NCBI GenBank assembly: GCA_030674185.1
Contig: CM060312.1
Location: 72,293,237-72,330,736, forward strand
DNA: 37,500 nucleotides
From: Monoplex corrugatus
Taxonomy: Eukaryota > Mollusca > Gastropoda > Littorinimorpha > Ranellidae
Direction: 5' to 3'
Under the pieces are notes generated by a model. It did no database searches and was not told the origin of the DNA. It worked only from the letters and a program-made list of their open reading frames with translations. Shown in pieces: positions 18,981-29,939 of the stretch (positions are counted from its first letter, which is position 1; the number at the start of each line of letters is the position of its first letter). A program made the translations under genes and the position numbers.

Positions 18981-20443
18981 GAGTCTTTCTAGCTGATTGA
19001 TCAATTCTTCATGTCTTACCCGATCGAAAGCCTTGGTATAATCAACAAAGCATAAATATAAATCCTTGTTCATCTCGATTGACCTCTCTATGATAGTTCT
19101 TAGGATGTATCTGGCATTATAGTTTCTCTTTGCCTTCCTCCATTCCTCCATCAAGCCTAAAATTTCTTTTGTCATCCAGTTCTTTTTTTTGCTTCTCTAT
19201 CTACTTTAGGGATTTGTTCACAAGCTTCATTTATAGAATTTCTTAACTTTGTCTATTGTTCCTCACTGTCACCAACGTCTTCCAGAGCACCGAATTTGTT
19301 TTGAACATGTGCGTTAATTATTTTACGTATCTCTTCATCTGTCTTTAAGAGCCCAAGATTTAGTTTGATGTTGCTTTTTGGTCTGTTTCCTTTTCCTTAA
19401 TTTCAGCCTAAATCTTCCCACTACAGGATTGTGGTCACTGCAGCAGTCTGTGCCTGGTAGTGTTGTTGCTGATAGTAAAGAATTTCTAAATATTTTATTT
19501 ATCAGGATGTAGTCAATCTGATTTTTGGTGTTATCTCCTGGATTCATCCAAGTCCATTTCCTTCTATTAGGCTGCTCTAACCAGATGTTTCCTACTATGA
19601 ACTCATTCATCTGTGCCCATTCTGCAAGTTTCCCTCCCCTTTCATTTTGTGTACCAAGGCCATGAGGTCCAACTATATCCTCCACCCTATCCTGTCCCAC
19701 TATAGCATTAAAATCTCCCATTATTATTGTAACTTTTTGTGATTTACATTGGGCCTTGGCCATCTCTAATACTTCGTAGAAGTTGTCGATGTCTTCCTGA
19801 GTACTTGTGGATGTTGGTGCATACACCTGAATGATATTGATATCAAATGGCCTGCCACCCAATTTAACCAGCAAAACTCTGTCAGACACAGCCCAGTATC
19901 CCCTAACTTCTTTTGATTTGTCCCTGTCCATTACGATGCCTATTCCTCTTTCATTGAGTTTCCACCAGAATATATTACTGTATATTCTCCTGATATTATC
20001 ATGCCTGCCCCTTTCCATCTCACTTCCCCTAGTCTAAAATGCTAATGTTATGCCTTTTCCATTTCCATTTTGATACTGTCTAATTTACCTTTTTGCAACA
20101 ATGTTCTAACGTTCCATGTTGCGATTTTGATATTTTTTCTGAGGTTGAACGCAGTAGCTTGCTGACGGTCTGGTTTCACCTTCGCAGGATGACAGTCCCT
20201 ACCAGACGAAGGTGCTCCATAGGAGCCCCTATTTACGTCGTGACACTTATTTTCATTGGATTGTCTGGCCATGATATCTTGGGAAAGTATGATGGTAGTT
20301 TCCCGTTGCCTTCCATCGGTTTGTTTACAGTCTCTCTGCTAGCCTTTGTCGTTCCCACGACAACCTACAAGGCAGTAGGGTGGGTTTTTTCAGGGTTTAC
20401 TCCCTTAACCTTATTCTCTCCTGAGATGTTAGGTGGTTTAGAG
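18966..20443 (-). mobile_element. RTE-like 5' half: 5'UTR, endonuclease, internally deleted RT (copy A)
   Basis: The minus strand starts with a 5'UTR-like stretch (20443-20273), then MARQSNENKCHDVNRGSY at 20272 and the endonuclease start KIATWNVRTLLQKGKLDSIK. A stop interrupts near 20048. The next frame (20018-19335) carries AP-endonuclease motifs: VYAPTSTSTQEDIDNFYEV, MGDFNA, NQIDYILINK and SDHNPVVGRF. A linker then leads to 19175-18966, where RKAKRNYNA is joined directly to RYILRTIIERSIEMNKDLYL and DYTKAFDRVRHEELINQLER. This removes the early RT region by a large internal deletion, roughly 250 residues judged against relatives. The element stops at LERLN, where the foldback begins. It is dead. 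Confidence 0.9.
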
Positions 20444-20444
20444 T

Positions 20445-21180
20445 CACTAAACTATTTGCCATGTGTCAAAATGAAATGGTGTAAATACACACGTTTTCCA
20501 CATGGTAAAGTTTGTTTAACATGTTATATTCTCTGATTTGCATACTTCTTTAAGACTCTAAAATGAAACTATGATTTGCATACTTCTTAAGACTCTAAAA
20601 TGAAACTATGTCAATACACTGTGTTCAAGTGTTATAACTGGTTCGTTACATTTTTCTCTGAGTGGTGTATTCCTGTAAACAGCAAGAAACTTTGGCGAGA
20701 GCCAGACAACAAAGAATCCTCAGAGGAAAAAACTGTGAAGCAAGTGTTTAGGCCCTTGATTCCTTATGCTCTAAGACAGTTGGGCTGCATCCAGCTCATG
20801 ACCTGGGTGCCCCTCTGTTATCACCATTTTTTCCATAGAACTTTGTCCATCAGCTGGGCTCGAACCTGGGCATCCAGGATGGTCAGGCGTCTCAAAGCCA
20901 AGTCACCTTGGCGATGGGTGTCTTCTGCACTTTGTGATCGTACACTGGCAACGTAAGATTCTAAAACTGAATGATGTGAGTACATGCTGTTCATATGATA
21001 CATTTAGTTCAGTACGCCAGATTGAAACGTGTTCTTTTGTGAGAATCCGGAATGTTCCTTTGGCTTTTGTAATGATGTGCGTCTCTCAGCCTAAGGTGAA
21101 AGGTGTATACAGTAGTGCAGATCTGAACTTGTGTTTGAGAACGTGTTGACGGTCGTGTACCTTGTTGCTGATATTGTGGA
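20445..21180. repeat. degenerate 95-130 bp repeat segment (copy A), with a tRNA-like piece
   Basis: Paralogous to 6250-6760. It includes a 37/38-bp tandem pair (GATTTGCATACTTCTT...AAACTAT) at 20535-20609 and a unit at 20945-21060. At 20852-20910 the minus strand has a tRNA-like head: GACTTGGCTTTGAGACGCC, then CCCAGGTTCGAGCCC with a good B box. This is probably a SINE remnant whose body runs toward 20670. The plus-strand frames at 20093-20536 and 20600-20956 show no family match. Confidence 0.5.
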
Positions 21181-21924
21181 CGAACAGAATTTTATCATCT
21201 GTTTCTCATATCGTGTGGCTTTCGAGCCTGAAAGTGAACTGTAAGCAGACAAACCAAACGAACTTATTCTACAAGTTTACCGTTTTCCCTGTACAACAGA
21301 ATACTTGTGACAGACAGATGAATTATTGAGGATGAATATTGAGATCGGCACACGAAACATTATGACGCAGCTGAACTTGGTTCAAAACAATTAAAACTTT
21401 AAAACCCACAAGGTACCTGTGGACCACACGCAACACGAAAAGAAGAGTCCAAAACACAGCTCTGCAAGGGTGTCCACACACACGCGCATATACACAAAAG
21501 CACCTACATACAAACACAAACAACTGTCCAGACACATGGGCGCCTACAAAAACGCACCTACACACAAACACAAACACACAAATGCGCACACAACCCACCG
21601 TACACACTTAAACAGGCACCAATACACGGAGCAAAAGCTGACTTCGTACGTGCTCGATGCGGTAAACATAGCTAATCGGCGGGATATGAAGAATCTATTT
21701 AGACTTAAAAAGTGGACTAGTTTGAGATCGAATTCTGTCCCATGTGCGTGTGTGACATGAACGGTTCAAATATGTTCTTCTTTGGAGTTGCTTAATATGT
21801 GTACAATGTCTCTGACGCACGTTTTAAATATGTTGTTTTGAGTAGCTTAATGTCTGTACATTATTTCTGATGCGTGATTTTGATATGTTATCTTAAGTTG
21901 TGCAATGTTTACAAGAGGCCTTCA
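21181..21924. repeat. segment paralogous to 6970-7500
   Basis: Shares ordered blocks with 6970-7500 (GCTGAACTTGGTT, ACAACACGAAAAGAAG, an ACACAC/GCGC stretch, CATGTGCG...GACATGAACGGTT). CA-rich stretches lie at 21475-21600. No gene is seen. Confidence 0.5.
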
Positions 21925-22245
21925 ATTTTCATCGCTTACAGCAAAGTGTTTGATTATGTCACACACCATCATCTTTTTGACACCATGAAGGTGGGCTTTC
22001 GCGAACACCAAATTTCTCTTATTTCAGACATGTGCATCGACCAAAAAGCATCATTTAGACAAAACAGCCAAAACTGTTAATATTTTAACATCAAGAAAGG
22101 AGCCTGTCAAGGATGTATCCTCTCACCTCATCTCTTCAGCATGTACACGGAGCAGGTTGTGTGAGAAGCAGCTATAGAAGACATGGGAATGAAAATTGGA
22201 GGTCGAAATATCACAAATGTAAGATGTGATGTCTGATGGCTGATG
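21925..22245 (+). mobile_element. decayed RTE-like reverse transcriptase fragment
   Basis: The plus strand reads FIAYSKVFDYVTHHHLFDTM (motif A, normally DYSKAFD), KVGFREHQISLISDMC, a stop at 22078-22080, then KKGACQGCILSPHLFSMYTE and GMKIGGRNITNVRCDV, where the YADD box has decayed. The motifs match the same RT superfamily as the other RTE pieces but a different subfamily. Both ends are truncated. Confidence 0.75.
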
Positions 22246-22369
22246 TGACGCATCTAGCGTATTGGTTAGTGAGTGTGTGCTTGTCACCTCTCGCTTTTAG
22301 CCCATGCTGCTGGCTAGAACTGCTGCTTGTAGCTCAGCAAAACAGCGAGTTATGTGCGTAAGTTTCTCT

Positions 22370-22770
22370 CTGTTAGTATACGGCCACTCCATCAGGACGC
22401 CCTACGTAATGCTATGCCATGGCGACGCACAGTACCTAAGCACCTCATGGACTCAGGCTACACTCTCAAGGGACTCAGAGGAGGTCTGGCACCAGGCATG
22501 TGGTGGGCAGACCCACCAACGTGTATAGATGCCCTGGTGCCCACGAATCAAATCCCCAGCTATGGGTAAATAGCACCACTGCCTTGTGGGTATCTCAGGA
22601 GAGACCAAGGCCAAGGGAGTAAACCCTGATAGAAAATCACCCTCCTCCCTCCCCCAAACTGTGGGTAGTCATAGGAACGATCAAGGCTAGCAAAGAGTCT
22701 ATACAAAAACAAATGCAAGACAACTGGAAACCACCATCGTATCGGGGGGGGGGGGGGGGGCGGCACGGAG
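22370..22770 (+). mobile_element. RTE-like 5'UTR fragment
   Basis: Blocks ACTGCCTTGTGGGTATCTCA, GGGAGTAAACCCTGATAGAA, GGAACGATCAAGGCTAGCA and GGAAACCACCATCGTATC match in order the minus-strand 5'UTR of the RTE element at 20443-20273. It ends in a 17-base G run (22744-22760) before any coding sequence. The left limit is uncertain. Confidence 0.6.
22744..22760 (+). repeat. (G)17 run
   Basis: Seventeen consecutive G following ATC and followed by CGGCACGG. Run length may be unreliable in sequencing data. Similar runs lie at 2507-2517 and 24654-24669. Confidence 0.8.
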
Positions 22771-22856
22771 CTCATCTAATCCTACACCGACACCACCAGA
22801 ACAAGAAGCATCTTAGGATGGCCTGCTAAATGCTAAATTTCAATGTATCGTAGCTT

Positions 22857-22916
22857 TGGGTTCGAACCCACAACTATCATCATGTGAATCAGACGCTCAA
22901 CCAACTGAGCCATTGA
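22857..22916 (-). mobile_element. tRNA-like SINE head or tRNA pseudogene
   Basis: The minus strand reads TGGCTCAGTTGGTTGAGCGT (A box and D arm), then GTGGGTTCGAACCCA (B box and T arm). The anticodon stem does not pair well and no acceptor stem closes, so this is not a functional tRNA. Confidence 0.6.
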
Positions 22917-22919
22917 TGA

Positions 22920-23238
22920 CTGCTCTTATAATGATTTAGTTTCTGTTCTGCTTTATTAGGACGCCATTTCATAAAACGTACTGAAGATCGATAACATTCT
23001 CTGTTGTCGTCTGACCTGAACTCTACCTGTTTTAATGAGCACTCATTTCTTTTTGGTTTGTTTTGTTTTTCCAAAATAAAAGAGCATAAAAAAGAGAACT
23101 ACTCTTTGTGTTATGATAACGATTGCTTTATGTACCACTGAATGAGTTAGTCGTATTTTATTTGAAAACATAATTCGGTGTTACATTTAAAAACATAATT
23201 AGGTCCATCAAGTTAAGATGAAAACGATTTCTTGAAAA
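22920..23238. other. unassigned sequence left of the CA/GT block
   Basis: AT-rich sequence. No coding, RNA or repeat signature that I can support. Confidence 0.4.
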
Positions 23239-24141
23239 CATACATACACAACACACACACACGCAACACACCACACACACACACACACACACACAACACA
23301 CACACACACACACACACACACCACGCACGCACGCACGCACACACACACACAACAAACACACACACCACAACACACACACAAACACACACACACACATACA
23401 CACCTGCACGCGCGCTCACACACACACACATACATACACACGCACGCACGCACACATACACACACACTCACACACACACACACACACACAAACGCAAACA
23501 CACACACACACACACACACACGTACACACACACATACACACATACACACTCACACACGCACCACACACACTCACTCACACACACACACACACACCACACA
23601 CACACAACACAAACACACACATCACATACAACACACACACACATACGTACACACAGACACACATACATACATACATACATACATACATACATACATACAT
23701 ACATACATACAACATACATACTACTACATACACACCTCACACCACACACACAAACACACATTCCAGATGACACACTCACTCTTAGAAACACCACATACAC
23801 TTTCGATCTAAAAAAATTATCAATCTTTGTTGAAAGAAATAATTATTTCACACACATCTGTAAGTCGTTGCTTTCCTGGTGCGTGTGTGCACGCTCTGTG
23901 TGTGTGTGTGCGTGCGTGTGTGTGTGTGTGTGTGTGGTGTGCGCGCGAGCGCGCGCGTGTGTGTGTGTGTATGTGTTTGTATACGCCCGCATATGATCTC
24001 ACAAATATCGCAGAACACGAGTAAACGCACACATACACACAATCACACACACATGCACGCGCGCGTACACACACACACACACACGCATACATACACGCAT
24101 ATGCACGCGCATACAATCACACACAATTATACATTCACAAT

Positions 24142-24188
<47 letters not shown>

Positions 24189-24192
24189 GCGC
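23239..24192. repeat. ~950-bp CA/GT/ACAT compound satellite at the A/B junction
   Basis: CA-rich 23239-23770, with (ACAT)n at about 23660-23725; unique AT-rich sequence at about 23790-23870; GT-rich 23880-23985; then CA-rich 24020-24185. Copy B starts at about 24219, directly to the right. All long frames here are repeat translations. Confidence 0.95.
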
Positions 24193-24218
24193 GCGCTCGC
24201 GCCCATACGTCCCCAAAG

Positions 24219-25790
24219 AATAGGAGCTTTGTCTAAAAGCACTTACGTGAATACACGTTAAAAATTGAAAGGAATAGCGAAGGAACACCACGAGTCTATT
24301 TCCCCCTCCCTTCTCCCACCCCTTCCACATTTTCACGCCAAGCTGATAGCCTATGTATTCTCTTTCTAGAACTTACTCAACCTTACCCCCTCCTCTCCCG
24401 CTATTTAAATGGCTGCCAGGGACTTCATTGCCGAGTAAAATAAGTATAAGTACACTGACAGGCTTAAGCGAAGGAAATCAAGGTTTTCTTATTTGCAAAG
24501 ATTAGAAAGACAAACACAAGCAGATAAAATAAAACAATTTACTTGACAGAGTAAACTGTCTGATCTAAAATACAGAAAGAAACAGAAACTTTGAAGAAAG
24601 ACAATACACAGAATAGAAAAAAATAATGATATAAAAAAAATGTGGTGGCACATGGGGGGGGGGGGGGGGATTAGAAAGACTGCTGGGGGCTGCGCTCTGT
24701 CAGTATTTAGTTCCTTCAAAGGGAAAGGACTATACCTCCAAAGCAGGTGGCGTGTTTCGTACTGTGTAGAGCTTGTAAGACCTGCTGCTAGGAATAGCAA
24801 GAGTATAGGGGCTTCTACACATACGCAGAGAAAATTCCTATGCCACTCATACAGAGTGCTCTACCAGTCCACACGTCAACGACTGGATAAAGACTGGCAG
24901 AGCGCTCTCAGAGAGTTCAACATAAAAATAAAAATGATGGGGGAGAGCAAGATAGGTCCTATACGAGAACTGAGAACTACCACTGCGATCATTTTTATTG
25001 AAACAGACAATCAAAAATTCATCGTGGAATTTTTGGCTCCCAATCAGCGAATTTTCGAACCCAACTAGTTGTAGTCCAGACCCCAGCATCGGAAATATTG
25101 GGACAACACAGCCGAAGTCTCATGCACTTTACGGATGCGCCTTTGATGATGTTGTTCAAATTTCCTAACCAATGCCGCAGATGTCCGTGTCTCTCAGGTC
25201 TGATTGATGCCAGGATGTATAACGAAAGGAAGCGTAGAGAACAGTCCTGTCACAAAGTCTTAATTCAAAATGGAACTCCATAGTATCATCAGGACCTTTC
25301 CCGTTGTCACGCATCATTTTAGTTTTATTAAAATGTCTCAGATTCCGTGGCCCTTCTTGTTCGCATATTGACTTCAGTTTCCATGAAGTTGGAGAAATGA
25401 AACTGTCTTTCAGAGTCACAATGAGCAGCGTGGGAGTAGTGACACAGAGGCTGTGCAGGGAAAAAATAGAAAAAAAAGGGGAAATCCTGTGTCAACAGTC
25501 CCGTCATTGTAACTACCTCCCCATGTTGGTGCACATGTGTGCTAAGGTTTCCTGGGACAACACAGCCGAAGTCTCATGCACTTTACGGATGCGCCTTTGA
25601 TGATGTTGTTCAAATTTCCTAACCAATGCCGCAGATGTCCGTGTCACACAGAGTGACACAGAGGCTGTGCAGGGAAAAAATAGAAAAAAAGGGGAAATCC
25701 TGTGTCAACAGTCCCGTCATTGTAACTAACTCCGATTTGGGTGTGACTGTGCAAAGTATATACGTTGTGTATATGTAACAAAGATAACAT
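24219..25790. repeat. left part of duplicated segment, copy B (no gene recognised)
   Basis: Aligns with 2214-4140. It has about 190 bp of extra AT-rich sequence at about 24465-24650, a 16-base G run (24654-24669), and lacks the 650-bp block found in A. A local rearrangement lies at 25554-25728. A 142-codon frame at 24640-25068 is only partly shared with copy A and starts in the G run, so I do not call it a gene. Confidence 0.7.
25554..25728 (+). repeat. local duplication within copy B
   Basis: 25554-25645 repeats 25100-25191 almost exactly (GGGACAACACAGCCGAAGTC onward), and 25653-25728 repeats 25439-25515 (GTGACACAGAGGCTGTGCAG onward). In copy A each block occurs once (about 3600-3690 and 3955-4030). 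Confidence 0.85.
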
Positions 25791-26354
25791 CAACTGCATA
25801 TGATGTGAATACACACTATGTGTATGTTAAAGTTTGTTAAGTACGTTATATGTTGAACTGTGGTTTTTTGTGAGGTATAGAATGTTCTTTTGGCCTTTGT
25901 GATAAAGTGTACCTTGGGGCCGAAGGTGGAAGAGATGAGGAAATCTTCGCAGAGAAGATCAGTGGGCTGATCGAAGCGTTTCATATACTGCAGTTTGGGT
26001 CTTTCTATTATACTTGACAAATAGCCTTTGTCTTCTGTTCCTGATATAACGTAGGCTTCTAGTTTGTGGCAAAGTTTGATGAACCATGGAGAAAAAATAA
26101 TGATTTTGTCCACACAAAAAATTTGGGTATTTACAACTTGGTACATGGTGTATTTCATTATTTTTACTTCTTGTATATTTTTGAATTTTTATCATAATAA
26201 GCCTATTCTAGAACATTTTAATTATATGTAGTTTTCTCAAACACTTTGATATAACAGTTTATGCTCAAATGATGTATAGTGTTCTCAAATGCTTCAGTAA
26301 TATATAGTATTCCCAAACACTTCAACAATACAGTCTTTTCAGTTCTGCATGCTG
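25791..26354. repeat. 95-110 bp repeat remnant and 33-bp repeat, copy B
   Basis: 25802-26110 matches 6464-6800 of copy A. 26170-26335 matches 9190-9300 and keeps two or three of the degenerate 33-bp units. The A-only blocks at 4200-6460 and 6850-9010 are missing here. The 122-codon antisense frame at 25790-26158 is not kept in copy A. Confidence 0.6.
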
Positions 26355-27179
26355 TATATATAATGCTGTCTCATTAGCATGGATAATCTCTAGAAACTAG
26401 GTCTCAAGCCACACGACCACGAATACACGTTAAACACAAATCGTAGATTGTTTTAGACAAATGTACATCAGGATGAAACATTCTCGATACTAAACATTGC
26501 GTTGTCTCTAAATGTGACAACACTTTAGTACACACAAACAGACATTATCTATTTCATTTTGGCACAGAAACAATAGACATTGTTTACTTCATTTCGAAAC
26601 ACGAAATATTTTGTAGAGAAGACTCGAACATTCCGGAACTATCGAAAAGATTGGAAAGGTCCACATGAAGAAAACCAAAACATTTTCCTCATTTATCGTC
26701 AGAGTATTTATACTGCCAAGACAAAGACTATGTCCCTTCTCCACCCTTGATATAGTTTGTAACAATGGTTTGGGGGGCACCTGAGGTTGCTGGGAGTAGT
26801 CGTGCTGATAGCGTCGGCGATCTTGGGTCTTCTTCCATGCAAGTTCAGCAGAAATGGGACGCCAGGGTCATGCTTCAGAGGGAATCAACATGGTATTGGT
26901 CTTATGTAATAAGCAGTGGTCGTGGGAGTAGTAAGCTCTGGTGGTTGGGTTGGGTTAAATGTTTTTCACGCGTTGTCCTCATGCTTGTCAGAAATTACAT
27001 GTATGCTTTGCTCTTTTTGTTTTGGTTAGAATTACAGTCACTAAGCCCTGAGATGCAGACAAAAGTGATTTGGCTGACACAGACCTGCTTCAGATCTGAA
27101 GAGAACCAATTCATCATTTCGTAAGTTTCCCCAAACAAAAACTTCATAAAGACTTAACTGGTTTGCATTGTTCACGACC
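26355..27179 (+). promoter_or_regulatory. 5' flank of GPCR B with TATA-like site
   Basis: Starts with TATATATAAT at 26355, replacing TATATAAAA of copy A, and runs to the conserved ATG. An AG-ended pyrimidine tract present in A (9965-9997) is altered here. No coding frame is conserved between the two flanks. Confidence 0.35.
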
Positions 27180-28227
27180 ATGGATAAAGAAAATGTCACA
27201 CAGCTGATGACTGTGCCCAGCATCATCATGGGTGACTCTATCCTATCAGCAGACATCATTGACTTTAACTCGTTGCCTTTAGTTCAGCTGTCAGCATGGA
27301 TCTGGACCATCTATCTGCCCATCGTTTTTATCCTGGGTGTGTTCGGCAACGTCATGACTATTGTCATCGTTCGTCGGTTTCAAGAACAACCGTTCTGCTT
27401 TGGACCGTTATTTCCTGTGTCTGGCTGTGACTGATCTCACTGTCAACATTACAGGAAAACTTCCTCACTGGCTCACCACTGGGGCAAAGGTTGAGGTGTT
27501 TGCAATTCATGACTTTGTATGTAAGATGAATTTCTTTGTCGTAAGCACGGCTACAGCCTGTTCTACTTTTCTTGTAGTAGTAATGGTGACACACAGGGCC
27601 ATGTCTGTGGTATGGCCACATCGTGTGAATGTCTTGTTTACTGCAAAAATATCCAAGATTATCATCGTGACCATCTTTATTGTGTCTAGTCTGGTTAGAA
27701 CTCATTTACTTTATGGGATGGAAGTTTCAGATGGAAAATGTTTACCTAAACAACAATACCTGCCATTTCTAGCTAATGTATGGACAAAAATTGACATTGT
27801 TGTGTATTGTATCCTGCCTTTCTTCTGTCTGATGATCAGTAACATCGTGCTTGTGGCAAAGCTAAGAACGTCAGTGAAGGAAGCTGGTGACCAGTTTGCT
27901 GCCACAGATAAACAACAGACTAAGAGAGAGAGAAAAGTGAACTCCATCACTCTCACAGCTCTTGTTGTGTCCGTGTCCTTCATTGTCTTCACCCTCCCAG
28001 TTGCCATCCTGAACATTATTGTCGATCCAGCCTTTGGCAGCCTGGAAGTGAAGGACAGTCAACAAATGGCCTTAAGCTACTTTTTGCAGTACATGGTTAT
28101 CTGTATCTTTTATTTAAATTCCTCAATGAACTTTTACTTGTACTGTCTGACAGGGCAGAGGTTCAGAAATGAATTCCTGAAGCTCCTTAGTGGATCTGTC
28201 TTCTTCATCAGATCCCATAAAGCATAA
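27180..28227 (+). pseudogene. class A GPCR paralogue with +1 frameshift (probable young pseudogene)
   Basis: Duplicate of the receptor at 10125-11174. From the shared ATG at 27180 the frame runs through TM1, then an extra A near 27385-27386 (CAAGAACAACC against CAAGACAACC in copy A) shifts the frame just after TM1, and translation stops at 27432-27434. The original frame resumes and stays open through TM2-TM7 to the stop at 28227. It keeps C115/C188 equivalents, the HRA triplet, FTLP and NFYLY. Against copy A I count by eye about 15 replacement and 12 silent changes plus one deleted codon (M10/M11). Replacements include T22I, V102G, A107V, C154F, Q195L and F311Y. Everything but the single base looks functional, so an assembly or sequencing error is a real alternative. 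Confidence 0.9.
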
Positions 28228-28980
28228 TACATTTGTCATGGGTGAGCGATCTGTTGTAGTCAGCGTGCCACGGATTCTGATAGCAGTTAAGCAAACTGCA
28301 TGGATATTTTTGATCAAGCACACTGGCATTCACGTTTCCGCTATTGCATGTTCTGCACTGCTGCTCTGATACCCATCTCCCCATGGGACCGCCATATTAT
28401 CGTGGTAGAGAGGATTGATGTCCCATTGATCTCTTGAGCTATGTCAGCAGGTGCTACTGATCTGAAACTTTGACGTGACCTGAACATTCTTTGGGTTTAA
28501 TTAAACTGATGCCCCTGGTAAGGCTACCTGTATCAGAAAGGTCAAGAGGACAAAGTGCAGTCCCATCTTCATCCCCATTTTTCACCATCTTTTTTATCTC
28601 CACATTCACGAGTGGTTGCTTCTCGTGGTGGCGAGACTGCTGTTGTGAATAAAGATTACTTGAACTGAGTTTTTCCTTCATCCAGTCCTTTCCTTTTCGA
28701 CTGTGTCATTTGGAACCACTAAGTCGTTCTTCATATGTTAAGTCAGACTGTAATGTTCCCTTGTATTTACCGTCCTCCTTCCAGCAGTGCAAACAAACTC
28801 ACTCTTTCCATATTTCATAATGAAAATCGAGCCTCTGTTTACTATGAGATTAGGAAAATTTGTCATTCTCAGCGATGTCAGTATACACTCTGATGATCAA
28901 GGTGACTGAGAAACCAAACACTTGTGTCCATCTCTGTATAACTATTTTCTCTATCATCTTGTGACCAAGCCTACACCCAT
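28228..28980 (+). other. 3' flank of GPCR B
   Basis: Matches 11175-11932. AATAAA at 28648-28653 corresponds to the candidate signal of copy A. At about 28975 the alignment jumps to the equivalent of 13494, skipping the A-only retroelement block. Confidence 0.5.
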
Positions 28981-29174
28981 TGAAGCCTTCAGCTCCTTGG
29001 CTGTTAGATTTGAATGGGTTTTTTTTTCTTCCTTTGCCAAAGACAGACTGGATTCGTAGCACTAAGCACACTCCATTTACATCAGCCTTACCTCTCTCAC
29101 AATCATATTTTTTCCATTGACTGGAACATCTATATCTGTTTGTGGGTAGGGCCTGTATGTAGTCCATGATTGTA
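28981..29174. other. duplicated sequence before the minisatellite (copy B)
   Basis: Matches 13494-13676. No gene or motif recognised in either copy. Confidence 0.45.
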
Positions 29175-29550
29175 TTCGTTCGCTACTGTGGGTAGTGGTC
29201 GTTAACAGAAAATACAATCTCTGTTCGTTCACTACTATGGGTAGCGATCGCCAACAGGAAATTTCAAACTTTGCTCAGTCACTACTTGGGGTAGTGGTCA
29301 TTAACAGGAAATTTCAAACTTTGTTCAGTCACTACTTGGGGTAGCGGTCGTTAACAGGAAAGTTCAAACTTTGTTCGTTCATTTATTGGGGTAACGGTCA
29401 TTAACAGGGAATTTCAAACTTTGTTCGTTCACTACTTGGGGTAGTGATCGTTAACAGGAAAGTTCAAATTGTGTTCAATCATTACTTGGGGTAGCAGTCA
29501 TTAACAGGAAAGTTCAAACTGTGTTCAATCATTACTTTGGGCAGAGATCA
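29175..29550. repeat. 50-bp minisatellite, about 7.5 units (copy B)
   Basis: Same unit as 13677-14102. The first two and last units are clearly orthologous by their private variants (CTACTGTGGGTAG, CTACTATGGGTAG). Middle units are shuffled and one fewer is present. Confidence 0.95.
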
Positions 29551-29687
29551 TTTTCACTGCAGTGTGGGGAGTCACTGCCTGTAACAATGTGCATCAAAAT
29601 TCGCAACTTCCAATTTCCAATTTATTTATGTTTCCACTTTAGTAATGCTTACAAGTTTAAATGGACTTATACTTTGTTTAAACAGTC

Positions 29688-29846
29688 TGAGTGATATGGC
29701 CCACAATCAGGTCACAGAGACAGAATCATTGCCCAAAATTGTCAGAGAAATTTTCCTTTTTTATATAAGTATTTATTTTCACAGACGTAAATACGACACT
29801 TTTTAACTGAAAGTGGTGGTACTCAATAGCTGTGTTGTGTTAGCTT
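29688..29846. other. copy-B-specific ~160-bp insertion
   Basis: Lies between CAGTCTG and TCAG, which are adjacent in copy A (about 14245). It contains TGGCCCACAATCAGGTCACA and an AT-rich half. No inverted repeats or tRNA boxes are visible. It could equally be a deletion in A. Confidence 0.6.
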
Positions 29847-29939
29847 CTCAGCTGCGCTGATATTTTCGTTAACAATTGCGTGCAATACAAACGAGTATTG
29901 GTTTTGTTTTTTTCAGCTTGTGCATAAAAACGAATATCA

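Noticed and set aside
20093..20956. Plus-strand frames of 147 and 118 codons, identical in both copies
   Set aside because: The first lies opposite the RTE endonuclease start and 5'UTR. The second covers a degenerate repeat and a tRNA-like SINE piece. Their conservation reflects recent duplication only.
22857..22916. Functional tRNA gene
   Set aside because: A and B boxes are present but the anticodon and acceptor stems do not pair. The pieces at 15628-15697 and 20852-20910 likewise belong to SINEs.
23232..23996. 254-codon His/Thr-rich open frame and the matching antisense Val/Cys frames
   Set aside because: Direct translation of CA/GT microsatellite. The same applies at 197-598, 16802-17032, 17710-18133, 32829-33480 and 33718-33957.
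24640..25068. 142-codon frame in copy B
   Set aside because: It starts in a G run, has no known motif, and is broken in copy A.
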